NCBI RefSeq assembly: GCF_938029485.1
Contig: NZ_CALHGC010000156.1
Coordinates: 1-9,594, forward strand
From: an uncultured Treponema sp.
GTDB taxonomy: Bacteria > Spirochaetota > Spirochaetia > Treponematales > Treponemataceae
DNA length: 9,594 nt
Direction: 5' to 3'
The translations under genes were made by a program, and so were the position numbers. Shown in pieces: positions 1 to 6,214 of the stretch (position 1 is its first letter; the number at the start of each line of letters is the position of its first letter). Below the pieces are notes generated by a model. The model did no database searches. It saw only the letters and a list, made by a program, of their open reading frames with translations, and had not been told where the DNA came from.

Positions 1-429
1 GAGCATAAAGTAATCATCGAAATCTACATTTTCGTAGCGCGGTAAATAGCGAGTATCATAAAGCGGCTGCCCATCTCGCATACCGTGCCGAAATACGTTT
101 GTCGAGCCTAAAATAAATAACGTAGCGTCTTTTTGCAGCTGCGTTTGAATGCCGGGGGCTCGTTTCGCTCCAAGTAATACGGGCTTAAAAATGAGAGTAT
201 AGCCGCCTTTTAGCTCATATCGCGTCTCTTGCGGGAGCCCGATTCCGCTATACTTTTTTGGAGCGTGTTCAAGCGGATAGATACTCGAAGCGTTGAAAAA
301 CCAATCTTCGCTGTATTCGGTCAAGTCAATAACTTTAAGCAATTTAGATTCTTGCATTCCGTTTTCCGCCACCATGACAGCGGTCAACAGTCCCGCTGCA
401 AACAGCACTGCTATCGATAGCGTTTTCAT
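1..429 (-). CDS. Secreted hypothetical protein (C-terminus beyond window edge)
   Basis: The frame is open for 143 codons from an ATG at 427-429 to the left edge with no stop, so the protein is partial at its C-terminus. The first ~21 residues form a Sec signal peptide: Lys after Met, a hydrophobic run rich in Ala, Leu and Val, and a plausible signal peptidase I site near AVMVA/EN. No lipobox Cys is present, so it is probably periplasmic or exported. The start is supported by an AAGGA Shine-Dalgarno six bases upstream. It lies 25 bp after the stop of the preceding small secreted gene, so the two are probably co-transcribed. The remaining visible sequence (for example ENVDFDDYF near the edge) matches no family I recognise. 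Confidence 0.8.
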   Translation of the reverse strand, partial: MKTLSIAVLFAAGLLTAVMVAENGMQESKLLKVIDLTEYSEDWFFNASSIYPLEHAPKKYSGIGLPQETRYELKGGYTLIFKPVLLGAKRAPGIQTQLQKDATLFILGSTNVFRHGMRDGQPLYDTRYLPRYENVDFDDYFML

Positions 430-454
430 TTTGGTTCCTTCTTTTATATTTCAA

Positions 455-946
455 TTAATTCTGCCAGCCGATAAACATCGCCGTTTCAATGACGCCTTCG
501 CTGTTTTCCACAATGCCGAGTAGATCAGAAGGAAAGAGATCGGAGGAGCAGCCGAAGAAATAGTCGATACGCCCGTCATCAATACGGATTATGAAGAGCT
601 TTAGCGTTTCTAAGGCTTCCTCCCCGTATTCTGCACCGAATTTTTTTGTAATATAAGCACGAAGCCCTTTTTCCCGTGCAGGAAGGTTTGCAGCCAATGT
701 ATGGAAATCTGCAAGCCGTTTTTCTATTGCAGCGGAATCGTTTTTGTTACACGTAAGAGCTATATGCAAGGTATCGCCGTTCCACGGTATTTTACCCTCT
801 AACCACGTGTCATACTGCCATGTGAATATGCACAACTCATCCGTCACCGTCTCCGGAACTTCCGCGAAAACCGGCACAGCTGCAAACAGTATACAGATTA
901 CTACAAACCCCAAAAAACGGATACGACTTTTTATTTTTAAGTTCAT
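455..946 (-). CDS. Small secreted protein, possibly DUF2262-like
   Basis: This encodes 163 residues. A longer in-frame start exists at 1036, but it would overlap the MATE gene end and put 30 unlikely residues before the signal peptide. The ATG at 944-946 has AAAGG six bases upstream and starts directly on a signal peptide (positively charged MNLKIKSRIR, then a hydrophobic stretch ending AVPVFA/E), so I choose it. The mature part has regularly spaced blocks, including LFIIRIDDGRIDYFF and, near the end, DLFPSDLL and AMFIGW. That order (strand, DG turn, aromatic strand, DLF, closing strand with Gly) recalls the C-terminus of DUF2262 proteins. The resemblance comes from pattern memory and is weak. 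Function is unknown. It sits between the MATE gene (74 bp upstream) and another secreted protein (25 bp downstream). Confidence 0.7.
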   Translation of the reverse strand: MNLKIKSRIRFLGFVVICILFAAVPVFAEVPETVTDELCIFTWQYDTWLEGKIPWNGDTLHIALTCNKNDSAAIEKRLADFHTLAANLPAREKGLRAYITKKFGAEYGEEALETLKLFIIRIDDGRIDYFFGCSSDLFPSDLLGIVENSEGVIETAMFIGWQN

Positions 947-1007
947 ACATGACCTTTCAAATTTAATATTATCCGAAATAAAACCAACAGTTGCTTCTAT
1001 TCTATTT

Positions 1008-1013
1008 ATTATA
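1008..1013 (-). promoter_or_regulatory. Possible -10 element for the small secreted gene pair
   Basis: A perfect TATAAT lies on the minus strand in the 74-bp AT-rich gap between the MATE stop (1021) and the chosen start at 946. No convincing -35 hexamer sits 16-18 bp upstream, so this is only a weak promoter candidate; readthrough from the MATE gene is an alternative. Confidence 0.25.
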
Positions 1014-1020
1014 TCCTTAT

Positions 1021-2391
1021 TTATTCCAGTATCCATAATTCCCCCTTTCTCTTTGTTTCTAAATTTAAACTTTTATGGATACTTATTGCAAAAGGAATGG
1101 TAATGAGTGTTGCCAAAGCGTCTGCAATTGCCTGTGAATATATCACACCGTTTAAACCGATAATATTAGGCAATAGTAAAATAAGCGGTATAAATACAAT
1201 TCCTTGTCTTAATGAATTTAAAAAGACTCCGGCTAATGCCTTACCTATAGATAAATACAACGTAGAGTAGGAAAATTGGAAGCCGAATGTTACAAACATA
1301 ATGACACCGGCTCTTAATGCAGGAATTGCTATACTTGCCACATTGTCATCGGTTCCGAATAGCGCTACGATATTCGGTGCAAATATATAAATTATCAGTG
1401 TCCAAGCGATACAAAATATATTTGTCCATTTAATGCTCGCCTTTATCGCTTCTTTCACTCTTTCATAATTTTTAGCTCCATAATTAAAACCTGCTAACGG
1501 TTGCAATCCTTTCATATATCCGAATACGACATTCGCTCCCAGTGTTACAATTCTCAGAACTATTCCCATTGCAGCAATTGCTCCTTCACCATACAGAGAA
1601 GCCGCGGAAGATATTTTACTTATAGATATGGTTTGCAAAATTTGCAGCAGCAACAGGGAAATTCCTATCTTCAATATCTCGTGATACATCGTAAGAGTAG
1701 GTTTGAAGTAAAATACTTTTATTTCAATTAAATTTTTATCTCCGATAAAGTACATAACGTACATAAGACTTGTTATAGCTCTCGCTATTAATGTTGCAAT
1801 AGCAGCGCCCCTTACACCCCAATTGAGCCAAAATATGAATATCGGATCTAAAATCATATTTGACAGAGAGCCTATCATCATTGCTTTTAAAGAAATGTGA
1901 GCAGCGCCTTGTGCAACAGCTACATTTCCAATCGTAACGTTTATTGTACCTAAAATCCCGCCTAGTATGAAAATGCCGGTATAAGATTTGGAAAGTTCCA
2001 TAATGGACGGGATTGCGCCCATAAACTTCAACACGCTATCCAAACCGCAAAATAATGCGACGGCCGTTATTATTCCTAAAATCGCACTGGAAAATAAAGC
2101 AACCGTAGCGACAATATCCGCTTCTTTTTTATTATTTCCGCCTAATAACCGTGATATATAGGAACCTGCCCCTGCTCCAAAGGTGAGTCCTATACCTAAA
2201 AAAATAAGTTGAATTGGAAATGCAACCGAAACCGCGGCAACCGCCTGTTTCCCAAGCCCGGATACAAAATATGTATCTACCACGTTATATAAAGCAGCCA
2301 CTAACAAGCTGATAACCATAGGAATACCAAGCTTAAAAAGCGCTTTGTTAATATTTTCTTCTCTTAACATTTTTATTCTGTTTTCATTCAT
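1021..2391 (-). CDS. MATE-family multidrug efflux transporter
   Basis: The 456-residue length and near-continuous hydrophobic segments fit the twelve-helix MATE family of cation-coupled drug/toxin antiporters in the inner membrane. The N-terminal signature is clear: the first helix carries Pro24 and leads into LYNVVDTYFVSGLG (residues 34-47), typical of the prokaryotic MepA/DinF-like branch. A second copy of the bundle begins near residue 240 (ILKIGISLLLLQILQ), reflecting the internal pseudo-repeat. Other family-like stretches are GYMKGLQPLAGFNYGAKNYERV and QAIADALATLITIPFAI. The start at 2391 has AAGGG at 2403-2407 with a rather long 11-base spacer. The upstream leader contains an AT-rich repeat shared with the Bro-N gene leader. 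The gene appears intact. The family is certain; the substrate cannot be read from sequence. Confidence 0.95.
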   Translation of the reverse strand: MNENRIKMLREENINKALFKLGIPMVISLLVAALYNVVDTYFVSGLGKQAVAAVSVAFPIQLIFLGIGLTFGAGAGSYISRLLGGNNKKEADIVATVALFSSAILGIITAVALFCGLDSVLKFMGAIPSIMELSKSYTGIFILGGILGTINVTIGNVAVAQGAAHISLKAMMIGSLSNMILDPIFIFWLNWGVRGAAIATLIARAITSLMYVMYFIGDKNLIEIKVFYFKPTLTMYHEILKIGISLLLLQILQTISISKISSAASLYGEGAIAAMGIVLRIVTLGANVVFGYMKGLQPLAGFNYGAKNYERVKEAIKASIKWTNIFCIAWTLIIYIFAPNIVALFGTDDNVASIAIPALRAGVIMFVTFGFQFSYSTLYLSIGKALAGVFLNSLRQGIVFIPLILLLPNIIGLNGVIYSQAIADALATLITIPFAISIHKSLNLETKRKGELWILE

Positions 2392-2402
2392 TTACTGTTT
2401 CA

Positions 2403-2436
2403 CCCTTCATTCAATGTGTAATTAGTAATGTGTAAT
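2403..2436 (-). repeat. AT-rich leader repeat, copy 1 (upstream of MATE gene)
   Basis: A 19-base block at 2403-2421 recurs at 3798-3816 with one mismatch (2416 versus 3811). A further 12-base block, gtaatgtgtaat (2425-2436), recurs at 3813-3824. The repeat includes the Shine-Dalgarno-bearing segment just before the start codon, so each copy acts as a ribosome-binding leader for its downstream gene. Internally it is built from imperfect short units based on ATTACACATT. Confidence 0.6.
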
Positions 2437-2452
2437 GTCTAATTGCCGTACA

Positions 2453-2638
2453 CTACCTTATAAGGCGGGGGAAGTCTCCCCAGATAAAAACTTGTGCCAC
2501 GGATGGCACAAAAGAGATCATGTGCGATGTTTTGCATTTCGCAAAACTCGCGTCCATCATTTTACACGGACGTAAAATGATGGACAGCGCTCCATAAAAG
2601 ACCGCTGCAACCAGCAATGTGATTAACAGTTTTTTCAT
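2453..2638 (-). pseudogene. Truncated secreted-protein ORF running into a hairpin cluster
   Basis: The ATG at 2636-2638 has a strong AGGAGG Shine-Dalgarno and begins a convincing signal peptide (MKKLLITLLVAAVFYGAL). After about residue 18 the sequence stops looking like a secreted protein. It becomes the translation of a series of inverted repeats (2468-2585) and ends at a TAG at 2453. The simplest reading is that the 5' end of a secreted-protein gene survives while the body was replaced by a palindromic repeat element. A genuine 61-residue peptide cannot be excluded because the start signals are intact. The hairpins would also form in the mRNA and could attenuate transcription into the MATE gene. 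Confidence 0.55.
2468..2585. repeat. Cluster of four consecutive hairpins (REP/MITE-like)
   Basis: Four perfect inverted repeats follow one another in 118 bp. They are GGGGA/TCCCC (2468-2481, loop 4), TTGTGCCA/TGGCACAA (2492-2511, loop 4), GTTTTGC/GCAAAAC (2529-2547, loop 5), and a 14-bp stem GTCCATCATTTTAC with its complement (2552-2585, loop 6). The density is far above chance. It resembles an extragenic palindromic element or a small non-autonomous mobile repeat. No T-run follows the stems on the minus strand, so they are not classic intrinsic terminators. Confidence 0.65.
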
Positions 2639-2710
2639 TTTCTCCTCCTAACAAATTGTTCCGCAGAAAAGGATAGTGCGGATATATTTTCGTAATTACC
2701 GGTAGCGCCC

Positions 2711-2908
2711 TTACTCCCAGTCTTCGGCAATCCAGCAGTCGCTTACCGCCGCTTTAAGCGTTGTAACATCGTCGTCGTTACCGTCGGCGTCTTTTTCTAC
2801 AATCTTTATTGTTGCGCTTGTACCGTCGGCTATGTTGTGTGTGTCGGCGCACAGGGTTACCTCATCGCCGGCTAAGGTTTTACCGAGTGGTGTTTTGACA
2901 TTTGCTGC
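2711..2908 (-). pseudogene. Orphan Ig-like domain fragment, paralogue of the lectin protein N-domain
   Basis: The frame is open for 65 codons between a TGA at 2909-2911 and a TAA at 2711-2713, with no usable start codon. Its translation aligns with residues ~57-110 of the large lectin protein: GDEVTLCA is identical, and NIADGTSATIKIVEK aligns with NIPDGTSAVIKIIEK, followed by DGNDDDVTTLKAAV against GGNDADVATLTAPV. The match stops before the second half of the domain. It overlaps the 3' end of the six-TM gene by 37 bp in another frame. I read it as the remnant of a deleted gene of the same family. It is unlikely to be expressed. Confidence 0.7.
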
Positions 2909-3474
2909 TCAATGAGGCAAAGAATGGCGTATGCGGCGGCAATTATAGCGGTTGTTATTACCATAGATATGAACAGCAGTTTTAGCCAATAAATAAACCG
3001 AGTATTTTCTTCTTTTAGGCGGAGGTACCACATAAAAATACCGAGCGGGTAGAGAAAAAAAGATAATGTATATGTTGTCAGGTAGAATAGCCTTTTTTTA
3101 TTTAGCTGCATAATGTACTCCAAATGCAATTGGACTGCAATTAAAAAAACGGAAGCCAGCACCGCCCAATACACCATACGATAGGGATGATAGGAAAGGC
3201 TTCGATATGCCATTATAGCATATAAAGCGATTGATATTATTTTTATTTTTGAAAATTTCGGTACAGAACAGATAAAAAGGACTACCGATAATATTATTCC
3301 AAGCAGCTTGATAGCGATGCCCATAGCGATATCCCTTCTCGGAACATAATGCAATATGTCCGTAAAGTAATCAATCATAATATCGTTGGTAAATATAACG
3401 ATTGCCCACACAAATATATTTACATTCAGCCGCAGCAGAAAATCTTTTATTCCCTTAATAATTCCATTGCGCAT
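2872..3474 (-). CDS. Six-TM inner-membrane protein of unknown function
   Basis: This encodes 200 residues from the ATG at 3472-3474, which has AAAGGA six bases upstream. An ATG 15 bases further up (3489) abuts a GGAGG with no spacer and is less likely. About six hydrophobic helices are visible: around NIFVWAIVIF, IAIKLLGIILSVVLF, KIISIALYAIMAY, YWAVLASVFLIAVQL, FYLTTYTLSFFLYPLGIF and LLFISMVITTAIIAAAYAIL. The short basic loops after helices 2 and 5 suggest cytoplasmic loops. I recognise no family. Its 5' end overlaps the Bro-N stop (3455) by 20 bp, suggesting coupling. The last residues (MSKHHSVKP) run into an unrelated Ig-like fragment in another frame, so the native C-terminus may have been altered by that junction. 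Confidence 0.75.
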   Translation of the reverse strand: MRNGIIKGIKDFLLRLNVNIFVWAIVIFTNDIMIDYFTDILHYVPRRDIAMGIAIKLLGIILSVVLFICSVPKFSKIKIISIALYAIMAYRSLSYHPYRMVYWAVLASVFLIAVQLHLEYIMQLNKKRLFYLTTYTLSFFLYPLGIFMWYLRLKEENTRFIYWLKLLFISMVITTAIIAAAYAILCLIEQQMSKHHSVKP

Positions 3475-3787
3475 ATTTATTCCTTTCATCCTCCGTAATG
3501 CTTCCGCCCCGTTGCGCGATTTTTTTGTTTTCTGTAAAACCTTGGGGATCTGCGGTATTAGCTAATTCGGTGACAGCCTCTAATTTCAGTTGTCGACAAA
3601 TTGTCGACAACTGAGTTTTCTCTTCTTCCGACATACGCTTTTTAACACGGTACCAGTAATCTCGCGGATTAGGGCTGCCTGTCAAAGCGCCGACAACATC
3701 TACAACACTAAAATACCACTCTTCTTTTTTGTTATCCCAAACCGATCGTATTTTATTTCCTTCAAATAATTTTACTTCATCGCCCAC
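3455..3787 (-). CDS. Bro-N (antirepressor-like) protein, internally deleted and truncated
   Basis: The best start is the GTG at 3785-3787, with AAGGGAGG at 3795-3802 and a 7-base spacer. An upstream ATG (3805) overlaps this ribosome-binding site. The first ~75 residues match the Bro-N domain of phage antirepressor/DinD-like proteins: KLFEGNKIRSVWDNKKEEWYF, then SVVDVVGALTGSPNPRDYW, then RVKKRMSEEE and CRQLKLEA. The usual continuation (DGK, then the FRLIQSIPSPKAEPFKLWLA region) is missing. Instead the sequence jumps to ADPQGFTENKKIAQRGGSI, which resembles the C-terminal GG..A region of DinD-type proteins, and ends at 110 residues against a usual 270-300. It is probably a non-functional internal-deletion product. 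A perfect 29-bp palindrome lies inside the gene. Confidence 0.75.
   Translation of the reverse strand: MGDEVKLFEGNKIRSVWDNKKEEWYFSVVDVVGALTGSPNPRDYWYRVKKRMSEEEKTQLSTICRQLKLEAVTELANTADPQGFTENKKIAQRGGSITEDERNKYAQWNY
3586..3614. repeat. 29-bp perfect palindrome inside the Bro-N gene
   Basis: The arms are TCAGTTGTCGACAA and its exact complement around a single central A (3600): 14 paired bases with a 1-base centre. It encodes the stretch around QLSTICRQL. It shares outer CAGTT/AACTG ends and the single-A centre with the palindrome in the RhuM gene (9364-9390), but the inner arm bases differ. Confidence 0.9.
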
Positions 3788-3797
3788 AAAACTGCCT

Positions 3798-3824
3798 CCC
3801 TTCATTCAATATGTAATGTGTAAT
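3798..3824 (-). repeat. AT-rich leader repeat, copy 2 (upstream of Bro-N gene)
   Basis: This is the second copy of the leader element found before the MATE gene, and it supplies the GAAGGG part of the Bro-N Shine-Dalgarno. It adjoins a 12-bp palindrome, TTACGCGCGTAA, at 3824-3835, between the lectin gene stop and the Bro-N start. Confidence 0.6.
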
Positions 3825-3835
3825 TACGCGCGTAA
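3824..3835. repeat. 12-bp GC-core palindrome downstream of the lectin gene
   Basis: TTACGCGCGTAA is a perfect 12-bp palindrome lying 32 bp past the lectin-gene stop codon in an AT-rich gap. It has no T-run and a short loop, so it is a poor terminator. Some DGRs need a hairpin just beyond the variable region; this one is rather far away and unproven in that role. Confidence 0.4.
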
Positions 3836-3866
3836 ATTGCTTTAATTACCAATTAGAATATACCCA

Positions 3867-6200
3867 TTACCGCCCAACACTGCATGCTATACGCAAGCCA
3901 AAATTGATGATGCTGAGGATGGGGATGCTGTCGACCCGAACACCGACGACGCAGTACAACGCGTAATCGGACCAGCAGCCGCCGCGAGCGACACGGCTAA
4001 AACCGGAAGCAGCACCGGTCGGATCCTGTCCCCCGTCAGGCGTATTATCGTCGTACCAGTCCCAGCACCATTCCCACACGTTTCCGCTCATATCGTATAA
4101 ACCGTAGCCGTTCGCTTGCTTCTGCTTTACTTCATGCGTCTTATTGTTCGCATCTCCTCCGTCGCTGTCATCATACCATGCATACCACGCATACTTTTTA
4201 AGTTCATCTTGCTCATCCGTTCCTGCCCAGCGGTACTCTTTACCTCCCTTCGCTGCCCATTCCCATTCAGCCTCTGTCGGCAACCGGAACCCTTTTGCAC
4301 CCCACTTCACCTGCGGAACCATATAACTATTGGCATCAGACATCGTATATACGGTACTCAAAGCAGCATCACTGTAATACACGCACTCGCTGTCTCCCAG
4401 TCCGGCTTTTTTGGTAAGTTCATTGCAGAACGCTATACAATCAAACCACATTACATTTTCTACCGGACGTTTTCCCTGCGCTTCGCCTTTAGCCGGTTCG
4501 CTGTTTTGGGAACCGTCGAAATAGCTCGGATTATTCCCCATCACTGCAAGCCACAGTTCCTGCGTTACTTCCGTCTCTCCTATATAATACGCTGACAGGC
4601 TGACCGAGTGTTCTTGGTTATCCTCCATGCTATTATCGCCCAGTACGGCGTCCGTTACGGCGGTAATCCCTTTCATCGTAAAGCTCACGCCTTTTACCGT
4701 GTAGGTTTTATCGATTGGAACGGCGGCGCCACCGAAGCCTGTACCGCGCTCCGATTTCTCCGTCACCTCAAGCTCTTCAAAATCTTCTCCGCCAACCTGT
4801 TTATAAAGCGTCCAGTTTTTTGCTCTTGCAGTTTTTATTGCTGCTTGGAGACCGGCGGAAGAGCTCCAATCCGTATAGTTTCCTTCACTCCGATTATCCT
4901 CTTCCGTGTAAAATACGGCTGTGGCTTCTTCATCACCTGAGCGCCCCCCAATCTTTTTCAGCATGGTGAGATTGATATAGTTATAGGCGCGTTCATAGTA
5001 AAAAGTATTGCGTAGATACGATTCAAGGTTTGTCATCGCGTTAATTGCCGCATGCATAATTTTTGCATATCCCAAATTCCCTTCATTTACCATATATTGC
5101 TGCATATCGATGTTTTGAGTCCCGACAGTCCACAAAAAATACTCAAAATCGGATTTTTCAGCTTCGGATAATGTACGCTCTTTTACGGCGGTTTCGGATT
5201 TTTTCAAATAGGTCAAATCATATTCCACATAAGCGCAAATCCGTTCTGCTTGATGACCGAAATAGGTTCCCCCTCCTGCCGTCAGTGCAAAAAATGTATT
5301 GATTGTTTGGTACATTGCATGTAATTCAGTTCGCTCTTTTTCGTATCCCTTATTTTTTTGCTTTAAAATATGAGTATATATCTTAAAATATGCATCCTTT
5401 TGAGACTCTGATGTATTGTGATACGTTATTTCCACATCAATCGGCTTTAAGAGTTCCTTCGTTTGTTTTTTATGACGAGCCAAATACGTTAGAATTTCTT
5501 GATATTCCTCTGAATCAGTATCGACTTCGTTCATATATTGATCCGTCAAAAAATCGCCGTAATAGTCCGAGCTTTCCGGCTTTACTTCAAATTTTCCAAT
5601 CGGTATATCGAACAATTCAAAATACCCTTTATCATCCGTCTCAACGGTTTTATACATGAAGCCGTTTTGTAAAATCGAAACCTTCGTATTTTTCAGAGGA
5701 GCGTTTGATTGGGCATCTTTTACGATGACTTGTAAGCCTCCCCGCACCGCAAGCAGCCCGCTTTCTTTGCTCCTTACTCCTCCGCACTCGATTATAAATG
5801 CGTATTCCGGCAGTGCATAGACGTTTTCATCTTCTTCGCTGTTTGTATCATCCTCACCGGCGGCGTAAACGATTTTCCACGCGCATTCAATGGTGTTGTT
5901 CCGCACCGGCGCCGTAAGCGTTGCAACATCGGCGTCGTTGCCGCCGGCGGCTTTTTCTATGATTTTGATTACCGCGCTCGTTCCATCGGGAATATTTTTC
6001 GTGCCGGCGCACAATGTTACCTCGTCGCCGATAAGGGCTTTGGCGATTGCTGTGCCGTCCTTATTCCAGGTGAGATGTACTATGGATTTTTCAGATTCCG
6101 TCTGAGCTTCGTTTACCGCAGTCTTTCCAGCAGTGTGTTCGGCGCCCAATGCAGCCGTTACGCTCAGCATACATACTAATAAAAATGCAAGCTGTCTCAT
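3867..6200 (-). CDS. Secreted Ig-like/CarboxypepD-reg/FGE-type lectin protein, probable DGR target
   Basis: This encodes 777 residues from the ATG at 6198-6200. An ATG nine bases upstream (6209) sits too close to AAGGA, which is spaced 8 bases from the chosen start. In order it has a signal peptide (~1-20, ending ALGA/E with no lipobox), an Ig-like domain (~40-152), and a CarboxypepD_reg-like beta domain (~155-215; LQVIVKDAQSNAPLKNTKVS). A helical Tyr-rich region (~220-420), a Ser/Glu-rich connector (~425-495), and an FGE/SUMF1 domain (~500-777) follow. FGE landmarks are GETEVTQELWLAVMGNNPSYF, RPVENVMWFDCIAFCN, FRLPTEAEWEWAAKGG, GLYDMSGNVWEWCWDWY and ARGGCW. Of the two active-site cysteines of true FGE only the second aligned position keeps Cys, so catalysis is unlikely and ligand binding more plausible. 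The last ~40 codons look DGR-mutagenised. This recalls Treponema denticola TvpA, a DGR variable protein with this fold. A small membrane protein gene ends 14 bp upstream. Confidence 0.9.
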   Translation of the reverse strand: MRQLAFLLVCMLSVTAALGAEHTAGKTAVNEAQTESEKSIVHLTWNKDGTAIAKALIGDEVTLCAGTKNIPDGTSAVIKIIEKAAGGNDADVATLTAPVRNNTIECAWKIVYAAGEDDTNSEEDENVYALPEYAFIIECGGVRSKESGLLAVRGGLQVIVKDAQSNAPLKNTKVSILQNGFMYKTVETDDKGYFELFDIPIGKFEVKPESSDYYGDFLTDQYMNEVDTDSEEYQEILTYLARHKKQTKELLKPIDVEITYHNTSESQKDAYFKIYTHILKQKNKGYEKERTELHAMYQTINTFFALTAGGGTYFGHQAERICAYVEYDLTYLKKSETAVKERTLSEAEKSDFEYFLWTVGTQNIDMQQYMVNEGNLGYAKIMHAAINAMTNLESYLRNTFYYERAYNYINLTMLKKIGGRSGDEEATAVFYTEEDNRSEGNYTDWSSSAGLQAAIKTARAKNWTLYKQVGGEDFEELEVTEKSERGTGFGGAAVPIDKTYTVKGVSFTMKGITAVTDAVLGDNSMEDNQEHSVSLSAYYIGETEVTQELWLAVMGNNPSYFDGSQNSEPAKGEAQGKRPVENVMWFDCIAFCNELTKKAGLGDSECVYYSDAALSTVYTMSDANSYMVPQVKWGAKGFRLPTEAEWEWAAKGGKEYRWAGTDEQDELKKYAWYAWYDDSDGGDANNKTHEVKQKQANGYGLYDMSGNVWEWCWDWYDDNTPDGGQDPTGAASGFSRVARGGCWSDYALYCVVGVRVDSIPILSIINFGLRIACSVGR
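3870..3986 (-). other. Candidate DGR variable region (VR)
   Basis: This is the C-terminal segment from the conserved RGG to the end of the lectin protein. Where the family normally has polar residues (S, N, R) there is an erratic mix of C, S, D, Y, L, V and I. In the run V-D-S-I-P-I-L-S-I-I (3906-3935) all ten codons end in C. Nine of them (GTC, GAC, AGC, ATC, CTC types) are reachable from a template AAC codon by changing only its two adenines. Framework residues (RGG, W, C, R, P, FGLR) stay fixed. This is what adenine-specific mutagenic retrohoming leaves. No template repeat or reverse transcriptase is present in this window. Confidence 0.7.
4722..4920 (-). repeat. 199-bp module copy in the lectin gene
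   Basis: This block is identical to 6739-6937 except for one base (C at 4891, T at 6908). It encodes the connector from YTEEDN through NWTLYKQVGGEDFEELEVTE to TGFGG, in the same frame in both proteins. The flanking homology is clearly more diverged, so the block was recently copied or gene-converted. Confidence 0.9.
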
Positions 6201-6214
6201 ATTCCCCATCCTTA

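Noticed and set aside
947..1036. 30-codon N-terminal extension of the small secreted protein
   Set aside because: It would overlap the MATE gene and bury the signal peptide; the internal ATG at 946 has a proper Shine-Dalgarno.
2400..2600. Integron attC site (treponemes can carry integrons)
   Set aside because: The hairpins and AT-rich repeats lack paired GTTRRRY/RYYYAAC core sites in the right arrangement, and no integrase is present.
3824..3866. Intrinsic terminator after the lectin gene
   Set aside because: The palindrome TTACGCGCGTAA is short and no T-run follows on the minus strand.
4116..4969. Several plus-strand open frames opposite the lectin gene
   Set aside because: They lie wholly inside a confidently assigned minus-strand gene and resemble no protein family.
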